Below, in pieces: positions 7,573 to 16,900 of a stretch of DNA of 64,000 nt. How positions within the stretch are numbered: position 1 is the first letter of the stretch; each line of letters opens with the position of its first letter. The notes beneath the pieces were generated by a model that searched no databases, had not been told where the DNA came from, and was given only the letters and a program-made list of their open reading frames with translations. This DNA comes from Streptomyces sp. 3214.6 (GTDB lineage Bacteria > Actinomycetota > Actinomycetes > Streptomycetales > Streptomycetaceae): contig NZ_LT670819.1 of assembly GCF_900129855.1 (NCBI RefSeq), positions 9,176,001-9,240,000 on the forward strand, written 5' to 3'. Both the position numbers and the translations under genes were made by a program.

Positions 7573-9288
7573 TCAGGAGGTCTCGTGCCGCCGGGCGGCC
7601 AGGGCGACGGGCAGGGCGGTGAACATCCGGTTGCTCTCGCGCAGCGCCAGTACCGCGTCCAGCGCGGGCAGCAGCGCGGTGCCGCGCCGGCGCGGGTCGG
7701 TGCCGTCGGCACGGGCCAGGAGATAGCCGAGGGCCGCGCCCAGCCAGCCGGGGGAGCCCGGTGCCGCGCCGTACAGGGAGCGGTCCCGGTTCGCCCACCA
7801 CAGGCGTAGGCAGGCGGCGGCGCCGTGCAGCCAGGCGTACCGCTCGGCGAGGTCCACCAGGTCGTTCGGGTCGGCGCCGCGGGCGGTGGCCCGCTCGGTC
7901 TGCACGCCGAGCGCGGCCACCTGCCCGGCCAGCTCGGCGACCAGCCCCGCGGTGGGGCCGTCGTCCTCCCGCAGCACCTCGCCGACGGCCTCGGCCAGCT
8001 CTCCGAGGCCGCCCAGCACCGGGTCGGCGCCACGGGTGACGAGATCGAAGAGGGCAGGCCGGTACGGCGGGAGCGGGGCGCCCGGCGTGAAGACGCTCTC
8101 CAGCACGTCCGGCTTCACCTCCGTGCCGCCGGCCGACAGCGTGCGGATCTGCCCCGCGTAGGAACGCAGGTTGGCCAGCGGGCTGGCGTCGATGACCCGC
8201 ACCACCTGGGCGTCGCGCTGCAGCTTCTGGAACAGCCCGGCGCCCGGCGCCCCGGCCCGCAGCACCGAACGTGTGGCGAGCACCGTCCCACAGCGCCGGA
8301 CCAGCTCCTCGCTCGCCTCGGCCACCACGTGCTTGGCCGCCGGACCCCACACGCTGAAGGCCTCCGGCAGCGCGTGCACCCCACGGGCCGCGGCCAGCGC
8401 GACCGCGTCCACGGCGATCAGCGCGGCCGAGGCGGCCGCCAGATCCCGGCGCGCATACGGCGTCTCGCACAGGACGGCCCGCCCGAACCGGCGCTCGACG
8501 GCGAAGTCCAGGGTCAGCCGCACCGCGGAGTCCGCGATGCCCAGCGAGCCGGCCATGCTCATCAGCCGGACCGCCTGCTGCGCCTTGATGGCGACCTCCA
8601 GGCCCTCGCCCACCCTGCCGACCCGGGCTGCCTCCGGCACCGGCAGTCCGGTGAACCGCAGATGCGCGAAGTCCATGCCACGCATCCCGCCGGTGCGTGG
8701 CGAGGGCACCCGGGTCAGGCCGCTGATCTCCGCCGACTCGTCGACGTCCAGCAGGAACGAGGAGAAGGCACCGGGCCCGCGCTCCCCGGTCCGGGCCACC
8801 ACGTAGACGGCGGCACAGCGCTGCCCGTTGCCGACCATCCACTTCTCGCCGTGCAGCGTCCCGTCGTCGGCCAGCCGTACCTCGCCCGCCAGCAGATCGC
8901 TGCCGTGCTCCGCCTCGGACAGCCCGAACGCCACCGCCCCGCCGTCGCGCAGGATCTTCGCGACCCGCTCGCGCTGCTCCGGGCTGCCGTGGATCTGCAG
9001 ACAGCTCGCGGCGATGATGCTGAACATGGTGCCCGGCATGACGTTGACGTCGCGGCGGGAGGCGGCCCGCACCAGGGCGATGCTGCGGTCGAACGTCTCG
9101 AAGGAACCGCCCCACTCCTGGGGCAGATAGGCGAGATGGAAGCCCGTCCCTCGCAGCGCCGCGCACAGCTCCTCGGGAAACGCGTCGGCCTCGTCGCGGG
9201 CCACCGCCGCCGCGAACCCGTACGGATTGTCGTCGTCGTACGGATCGCCCAGCGTCTCCTCCAGCGCCTCGGGCGTCAGCGCGCTCAT
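7573..9288 (-). CDS. Long acyl-CoA dehydrogenase (571 aa), second paralogue
   Basis: Same layout as its downstream neighbour: an N-terminal helical part, a beta domain with VAFGLSEAEHGSDLLAGEV and GEKWMVGNGQRCAAVYV, the helical bundle (RFGRAVLCETPYARRDLA) and a ~180-residue C-terminal extension. The extension is Ala/Leu-rich and contains YAWLHGAAACLRLWW, which aligns with YCLLHTTAACVLTYV in the partner, so both carry the same extra domain. The ATG overlaps the pfaD stop by 4 bp (ATGA, 9285-9288), so the two are translationally coupled. A role in adjusting double bonds of the acyl chain, perhaps as a heteromer with the partner, is inferred. Confidence 0.83.
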   Translation of the reverse strand: MSALTPEALEETLGDPYDDDNPYGFAAAVARDEADAFPEELCAALRGTGFHLAYLPQEWGGSFETFDRSIALVRAASRRDVNVMPGTMFSIIAASCLQIHGSPEQRERVAKILRDGGAVAFGLSEAEHGSDLLAGEVRLADDGTLHGEKWMVGNGQRCAAVYVVARTGERGPGAFSSFLLDVDESAEISGLTRVPSPRTGGMRGMDFAHLRFTGLPVPEAARVGRVGEGLEVAIKAQQAVRLMSMAGSLGIADSAVRLTLDFAVERRFGRAVLCETPYARRDLAAASAALIAVDAVALAAARGVHALPEAFSVWGPAAKHVVAEASEELVRRCGTVLATRSVLRAGAPGAGLFQKLQRDAQVVRVIDASPLANLRSYAGQIRTLSAGGTEVKPDVLESVFTPGAPLPPYRPALFDLVTRGADPVLGGLGELAEAVGEVLREDDGPTAGLVAELAGQVAALGVQTERATARGADPNDLVDLAERYAWLHGAAACLRLWWANRDRSLYGAAPGSPGWLGAALGYLLARADGTDPRRRGTALLPALDAVLALRESNRMFTALPVALAARRHETS

Positions 9289-10910
9289 CGGGCACCTGCC
9301 GGGGTCTGGCCCGCCGGGGTCTCCAGCGGAACCGGACGGTAGTCGGCGCAGGCCGACGGGATGCCCACCCCGGCGACGCGCAACTGGGCCAGCCGGGTGT
9401 GGAAGGCGGCGCCCCGCAGCAGGTGATGCGCCACGTCGGCGGCCCTGCGGTTGGCGGGGTTCTTCAGATAGCTGCCGGTCACCCAGTCGTTGAAGCCGCC
9501 CATCGCCGGGCCGCACCAGATCTGGTAGTCCATGCTCCGGTCCTCGTCACCGGTCACCGCCCAGCGTGAGGCCATGCCCAGATACCAGCGGAAGACGAGC
9601 GCCATCCGACGCTTGGGATTGCCGGCGGCACGGGTGAGCTGTTCGGGGTCGCGGCGCTCGAAGTAGCCCACGCACTCCTGCCAGACCTCCTCCAGCGGAC
9701 GCCGGAAGATCTGCTGCTCCAGCTTGGCCCGCTCGTCTGCCGGGATCGCCTCCAGGCTGTCGAAGGCCTGGTAGAGCTGGTACAGGCGACGGGCGCGCAT
9801 CGGGAACAGCGTGCCCTTCTTCAGCACCTGGAGCTCCACGCCCATCTCGAACATGTCGGCGGCGGGCGCCATGTCGCAGTCGGCGATGCCCGCCTCGGCC
9901 AGCTTCGCCCGCGCGGCCGGGGACGCCCCGGACTCCAGGCACGACTGGTTGACGGACCCGGTGACGACATAGGCGGCGCCCATCGAGAAGGCCGCGGCCA
10001 CCGCCCCGGGGGTGCCCAGTCCACCGGCCGCACCGACCCTCACCGGCACCGGGTAGCGGTGCTCGCGCTGGACGGCGTCCCGCAGCCTGAGCAGGGTGGG
10101 CAGCAGCACCGGCAGCGGCCGACGGTCCGTGTGGCCGCCGGAGTCCGCTTCCACGGTGATGTCGTCGGCCAGCGGCACATGGTGGGCGAGCCCGGCCTGC
10201 TCCGCGGTGATCAGCCCTTCCGCCAGCAGCGCGCTCACGAGGGCCGCGGGCGCGGGGCGCATGAAACGCTCCGCGGTCTCGGGCCGCGACACCTTGGCGA
10301 TCAGCCGGTTCCCGGCGATCACCCGGCCGTCGGCGCCCCGGGTCAGCCCGGCCAGCCGGTAGCGCACCACGTGCTGGGTGAGATCCATGTAGGCGGACGC
10401 CTCGACACAGCGCACACCGTGCGCGAGGAACAGCTCCACCGCCTCCCGCTCGAGTCGCTGCTCGCTCGGCGAGTGGATCAGGTTGACGGCGTACGGCAGA
10501 CCGGGGATCTCGGCGGCGAACCGGGTGAGCGCCTTCGCGATCGTCTCCGGCAGCAGGCCGGCCGCGCCGTAGGACGCCAGACACCCGGCCCGGGCCAGCG
10601 CGATCACGAGGTCCGCGGAGGCGATGCCGCCCGCCATGGCGCCGGCCATGTACGGCTGGCTCACCCCGTGGGCGGCGAGGAACGCGGCGGAGCCCAGGCG
10701 GTGCGGCGGCAGCGGCTGGGCCGCGGCGAGCACCTCGGGTCCCGCTCCGCCGGCCACCGCGGCGCCGCCGGACACCACACCGGTTCCGCCCGGGGTCCGG
10801 ACGACGAAGCAGGGGGCCTCCAGTTCGGCCAGAGCCTGGTAGACGCTCGCGGAGTCGGTGCTCGGGTACCCCTCTCCGGACCAGCGGAGCGGGGGCACGT
10901 GCATGGTCAT
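9285..10910 (-). CDS. pfaD: PfaD-type trans-acting enoyl reductase (FMN, 2-nitropropane-dioxygenase-like)
   Basis: 541 residues. A ~45-residue lead (residues 15-60) is followed by a TIM barrel with FMN-binding features: GSAAFLAAHGVSQPYMAGAM, VRVGAAGGLGTPGAVAAAF and the diagnostic TGSVNQSCLESG. The C-terminal part (YLKNPANRRAADVAHHLL) is also typical of PfaD. In PUFA synthases PfaD reduces enoyl-ACP intermediates in trans, since PfaA and PfaC carry no enoyl reductase domain; that is the case here too. The ATG at 10910 has an AAGGAG site ten bases upstream; a second in-frame ATG two codons later is possible. It starts 35 bp after the pfaC stop. Confidence 0.92.
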   Translation of the reverse strand: MTMHVPPLRWSGEGYPSTDSASVYQALAELEAPCFVVRTPGGTGVVSGGAAVAGGAGPEVLAAAQPLPPHRLGSAAFLAAHGVSQPYMAGAMAGGIASADLVIALARAGCLASYGAAGLLPETIAKALTRFAAEIPGLPYAVNLIHSPSEQRLEREAVELFLAHGVRCVEASAYMDLTQHVVRYRLAGLTRGADGRVIAGNRLIAKVSRPETAERFMRPAPAALVSALLAEGLITAEQAGLAHHVPLADDITVEADSGGHTDRRPLPVLLPTLLRLRDAVQREHRYPVPVRVGAAGGLGTPGAVAAAFSMGAAYVVTGSVNQSCLESGASPAARAKLAEAGIADCDMAPAADMFEMGVELQVLKKGTLFPMRARRLYQLYQAFDSLEAIPADERAKLEQQIFRRPLEEVWQECVGYFERRDPEQLTRAAGNPKRRMALVFRWYLGMASRWAVTGDEDRSMDYQIWCGPAMGGFNDWVTGSYLKNPANRRAADVAHHLLRGAAFHTRLAQLRVAGVGIPSACADYRPVPLETPAGQTPAGAR

Positions 10911-10945
10911 GAAAACGCAGCTCCTTGTGCTGGACGGGCGTCCGG

Positions 10946-13900
10946 TCAGGCCTCGGCGGCGGAGTCGTCGGCGCAGGAGCGCACCTCGATCGCCACATCG
11001 GTGAGTTCGTAGATCCGCAGGCCGGGCTTCCACAGGTCCGCGTCGGCGATCAGCAGCACCCGGTCCGCCTCCCGGCGGATCTCCTTGATGTGCACGTCGA
11101 ACCGGAGCTCCCGGTCGTCGCGCAGGATCTGACCCCGGTACTTCCACTTCATCTCCACGTCGGTCGCCATGGCGAAGCGCGGGCGCTCGACGCCCTCGGC
11201 GAGACCCCGCTCCAGCACGAACAGCCGCATCGCCTGGAGCACCGCCTCGACGCCGAGTGAGCCGGGCATCACCGGGTCACGGTGGAAGTGGCAGTCGAAG
11301 TACCACTCGTCGGGGCGGATCTCCCGGTAGCCGGTCAGATAGCCGGCGCCGTGCCGGCCCCCGTCCTCGACCAGGTCGACGCGGTCCACGAGCTGGAAGT
11401 GGCCGCCGGGCAGCCGCAGCCGGCCCAGTGCCGGATCGGTGAACACCGGGGCGTCCGAGGGCAGTTCGATCCGGCGCACCCGGTCGTCGGTCAACCGGCC
11501 GTGCTCCCGCTCCTGTTCGAGCCACGGCGCGACGTATGTGCCACTGTCCAGGCCCACCTGGTTGGCCAGGGCGTCGTCGCTGAAGTAGCCGAAGAGCGAC
11601 TCGCCGGTGTAGAAGACCTCGCCGTCGGCGGACAGTTCGTAGGAGAAGTTCTGCAGGACGGCCCCGGAGACCGCGCTCGTCATCAGCAGCCGGGAGTGGT
11701 GGCGGATGGTCTTGCCCCGCAGGTCCACGTCCTTGACGAGCGTGGCGCGGCCGTCGAGGTTGCGGATGGCGTACTCCTCCTGCGGCTGCTTCAGGGTGGC
11801 GCCGAGGTAGTAGCCGAGGAAGATGGCCGCCTGGAGCGAGGACTCCATGTACACGCAGTTGGGCATGTGCGGGTGGGAGTTGTGCAGGTAGTACCAGGCG
11901 TCGGCCGGCGAGTCGTACTCGGTCACCATCTCCGCTCCGGGGCGCAGATCGCCGCGGGTGCCGGTGAGGGACATGACCCGGTCGACGAACTGGAAGTCCC
12001 CGTTGGGGATGTAGGGCGCCCGGCGCGTGCGGTAGACCTCGAACTCGGGGCCCATCGCCATGTCCAGCTGCCCCTTGGCCGCGTGCGCCAGATGCAGCTC
12101 GTTGATCATCGCCGGCTCGCCGTCGCGGTTGCGGCGGCCGAGGAACCGCGGCACCCCGCCGGTCTCCGGCCGGTACGGCGTGCCCTCCTTCTCCTGGATC
12201 TTCAGGCCCAGGTTCTTCATCCGGACGACCGGCTTGTCGCCCAGGTAGATGAGGACGTCGGCGACCACGGTGGGCCGGGGCAGCAGGGTCAGCTCCATGA
12301 CCTCGATCTCGTAGCGGATCTCCCGGTCGCGCGGGGTGATCTGACCGCGCACCTGGACGTCGATCCGCCGGTCGGTCACGGTCTGGAACCGGGCGTCGGG
12401 CAGGGTGAGGTGCATGCCCTGGTGCAGCAGATAGATCTGGAGCAGCTGGACCGCTCCCTCGGCGACCAGGGACCCGGCGAGCACCGGGTCGTCGGGGAAG
12501 TGGCAGGTGAAGTACCAGGCGTCCGGCTGCAGTTGCTTGGTCGCGCTGATCCTTCCGATGCCGCGCGGTCCGCCGGTGCGGTCGACGGTGACCTCGTCGA
12601 TCATCCGCAGCATCTCGTGCGGGAGCCGCAGCGACGGGTTGACGCCCGGGTCCTGGGCGTGGTCCGGACCGAAGACGTCACCGGGGCGGCCCTGCGCGAG
12701 CAGTTCCAGGTCGGCCCGGGTGAGGTGGTTGTGGTCGGTGTAGGCCAGCGGCTTGAACGACGTCCTGGTGAGCGCGGCGCGTGCGGCCTTCTCCTTCGCT
12801 GTCATCACGACGCCCAGCGGCGTGGCCAGCTCCGCCTCGCTGAAGAAGCCGGCGCAGGCGTCCTTGAGTTCGAGGATCAGCTCGCCGTCGGCGTAGCAGA
12901 GGTAGCTGAAGAAGAAGAGCGTGGTGTCGCCGTTGTGGACGAAGCGGTCGATGGAGATGTCGTAGCGGAGGGTCTGTCCGGTGCGGGGCAGGTCGCCGTG
13001 GAAGATCAGGGAGCTGTCGAGCAGACGGTAGACGCGGTCGCCGCGGTTCTTGAAGTCGATGCCGAGGTAGCTGACCAGGAGCAGGTCGCACTGTCCCGCC
13101 TCGACGGTCACCGCCGGCGGGACGCCGCCGTCCACCGCGTACCAGGCGTCCTCCGGCACGTCGTACTCGGTGGTGATCGTCGCGGGTTCGAAGACACCGG
13201 TCTCACCCTTGAGGGCCGTGACCCGGGTGACGAAGTGGTACGGGGGCGCCGGGAGACGCACGCGTTTGCCGTAACCGTCGATGGGCGCGAACTTCTCGCC
13301 GAAGACCTTGGCGATGGAGCCGGTCGCGAACTCCAGCAGGTCGGCCTCGTCCCAGATCTCGTCGCCGGTCCTGACCGGGGGAGCGGGGGGCTGCGGCGCC
13401 GGGGCGAGGGCCTTGGGCGCGTGGGCGGGTGAGACCGGAAGGGGAAGGGCGGCGGGCGGGACCGGAAGGGCGGCGGGGGCGGCCGCGGCGGGCCGGACGG
13501 CCGGACGTCGTACGGGCGAGGCGGTCGGGGCGGCCTGGGCCGTCGGGGTGCCTCCCGCGTCGAGCAGGGCCTCGGCGCGGCTGAGGGTGGCCTGCTGGAG
13601 GACACGCTGGGTCTCCATGACCACCGAGTGCGTGGTGACGATCTGCTCGCGCAGTTCACGGATGACGTCCGCGGTCGTCGTCGTGGCGGGCGCCGCGGCC
13701 GGCTGAGGCCGGGGCGCCGGGCGGGACGGGGCCGCGGGGCGGTCGGCCGGGGTGGCGGGCTCCTGCGGCGCCCAGGGCAGGAACGCGATCGGGTCACCGT
13801 CGAAGGTGAGGGACTCGGGGTCGGCGAGCGTCGGGTCAGCGGGCATGGGCGCTGGCTCCTCCAACGGAACAGGAACAGGAACAGGAGAGACGGGCGGTAC

Positions 13901-16900
13901 GGGAGGCCCGGCCGGTGCTTCGGGCAGGCCGGGCCGGCCGGGCAAAGTCGAGGCGGCTGCTGTCGTGGACCCGGCGGATGCCGCTGGTGCGGCGGACCGT
14001 GCGGCGGGGACCGGTGCCGCGGACCGCGCGGCGAGCGGGGCCAGTTCCCTTGCCCCGCGGGCGACCCGGGCCGGAATCGGCTCGCCCCCGCCCACCCGGA
14101 CCTGCCGGCGGGCCGGCGCCGCGGCCGGCTCGGGGCCGAGCAGCGCGGCGAGGTCGACGGGCAGACCGTGACCGACCAGCCGGGCCACCAGCTGGGCCAC
14201 CGACCTGGCGGCGGAGCTGCCCCGCCGGTCCACGGGCACGGCCACGTGCGCCGCGTCGCCCAGCGTGTCCCGCACCCAGCGGGAGCAGGTCGCGCTGGGG
14301 CCGACCTCGATGAAGTAGCGGTAACCGGCGTCGTAGGCGGTGTGCACCAGACGGGGGAAGTCGATCGTGGACCGCAGGGTGTGCGCGATCCGCCGGGAGA
14401 TCCGCTCGCGGTCCAGGCCGGGCAGCGCCTGGTAGTCGTAGGCGCTGAACAGCTCCAGATCGCCGAGGGAGCCGGTCGGGTAGTCGTTCAGGCCGGCCAG
14501 ACCGTCGAGTTCGGCGTCCACGGCGGGGGCGTGCATCACGGCGTTGACCGGGGAGCGGGCCGCCGGGCAGCCCACGTCCTTGATGAGGGCGCGGCACTGG
14601 GCGGGATCGCCCGCGATCACCAGTTCGCCGGGCGTGTTGACATGCGTGAGGAACACCCGGTCGTACCGGGTGAGGGCCTCGCGCACCGTCTCCGCGTCGG
14701 CCAGCAGCACATGGCTGCCCCACACCTCCTGGTCCGGGGTGTCCTCCGGCAGTCCCCACAGCTCACGCACCGTGCGGCGCGGACCGCACAGACGGTCGCG
14801 GAAGATCGGCGTATCGCTGATCAGGTTGTCGCGGCGGCCCTCCGACAGCCAGCCCCCGGTGGCGAACAGCATGCTGGACTCGCCCAGGCTGTAGCCGAAC
14901 CCGCCCTGGACGGGGACGCCGAGGACCTCACGGACCAGCTCGGTGTACAGGATGGCGAAGCTGGTGCCGGTGGCGAGCATGAACGGGATGTCGTCGCCGA
15001 GCGCCGACTCGTGCTCCATCAGTTCGCGCCGCCCGGAAGCGGTCTGCGTCCGCGGGTACAGCAGACGCTCGCGCAGCAGCCGGGCGGGTTCGTCGGTGCG
15101 GGCCTCGAACCGGTCCAGCAGCCCGGGGAAGGCCCGGAAGAAGTCCCGCCCCAGGCCGGGGTAGGAGTTGAAGGCGCCCGGATAGACCAGCGCCACCTTT
15201 CCCTGCGGGCCGATCGGGCGGCCCGTGGCGAACGACCCGGCCGGCGTGGCCCACTCCTCGCCGCGTGCCAGCGCGGCGGGCAGACCGCGGGCCGCCAGCT
15301 CCAGCTGGTGGGCGAGCTCGGTCCCGTCTGCGCCGACGAGCACGGCGCGCAGCGCCCCGTCCGGCAGCGCGGCGGCGGCCGTCCGGGCCAGCGCACCGGG
15401 GTCGGCGCCCTCGGCCAGCAGTTTCCGGTGCCGCTCGACCGAGTCCAGCAGCCCGTCCACCGTGCCGGCGGACAGTGGCAGCAGCACCGGGCCGCCGGCC
15501 CGCCGCCAGTCGGCCGTCACCGTGCGGCCCCTGGTGGCGTCGGCGGACAGCACCAGATGACCGTGGGCGCCGTCGGCGCCGATGACGTCGACCGCCGCGT
15601 ACCGGCGGTCCTTGCCGTGCGCCCGCAGCCACGGCCGGGAGTACTCCGGCACATAGAGTGCCGACGCGGCGAAGACGTCGGTGAGTTCCGCCGCGGGCCG
15701 GCTCCAGCCGGGCACGCCGGGCAGATAGCCGTGGTGCAGGCAGAGCACCGTGCGGATCAGGCCGGCCATGGCGGCCGCGCAGCCGGTGTCGCCGAGCTGC
15801 GCCTTGGCGCTGCCCAGGGCCGTACTGCCGGCGCCGGCCGGGTAGACGCGGGCCAGGGCGTCGAGTTCGGCCCGGTCCTGCTCGGCGGATCCGCCCGCGT
15901 GGGCCTCCAGGTAGCCGATGTCGGCCGAGGTCACCCCGGCCTCCGCGAGGGCGGCCTCGACGGCCTCGGCCATCGGCTCCACGGCGGCCTCCGGCACGGT
16001 GCCGTCGACGGGCATGGCGTGGCGCACGGCCAGACCGTCGAGCCGGGCGTAGACCCGGCCGCCGACGCCGGGGCGGGTGACCACCACGGCGCCCGCGCCG
16101 TCGCCGACCCGCCGCCCCGGCCCGCCCTCGCCGAAGGACAGCCCGGCCTCGGCGACCGCCCCGGGACGCAGCAGGGACTGCTCGGCGGAGCCCGCCAGGT
16201 CGACCGCGCCGACCAGGACGGCCTCGATGCCCGGGTCGAGCAGCAGCAGCCGGGCGATCTCCAGCGCCTCGACCGTGCCCGCGGCATGCGCGGAGACGGT
16301 GAAGGACGGGCCGGTCAGATTCCACAGCGAGGAGATCTTGCTGGCCATCACGTTGCCGATGAAGCTGAGCACCTCGTTGGTGCTCACCGTGTCGGCCACC
16401 GCCTCCCGGGACAGCGCGACCAGCGCGGCCCGCTGCTCCTCGGTCGGATCGAGGCCGGCCCGCTCGAACTCACGGCGCAGGAAGTCGCCGAGGCCGTACC
16501 GGGCGATCCTGGCGTGGGTGTAGGGCTCGATCTCCATGTTCACCACGACGGCGATCCGCCGCGGCGGGGGCGCCGACTGCCCCTCGGCGGGCGCCCGGCT
16601 GAACCCGGCGTCACGCAGCGCCTCGTCGGCCACCTTCACCACCAGCGCCTGCTGGAGGTTGTACATCCGCAGGTCGGCCGGGGGGATCCGGAGGTCCAGC
16701 GGGTCGATGCCGACCCCGTCCACGAAGCCGCCGACCGGCAGCGGGTCCGGTCCCATCCCCACCCGGTCCAGGGAACCGCCGGGGGTCTGCTCCAGACCGC
16801 GCCAGCGCCGCTCGGGCAGGTTGCGGAAGGCGTCGGCGCCGTCGTGCACGGAACTCTCGAAGGCCTCCAGCGACTCGAAGGAGCCGAAATGGGCGCCGAG

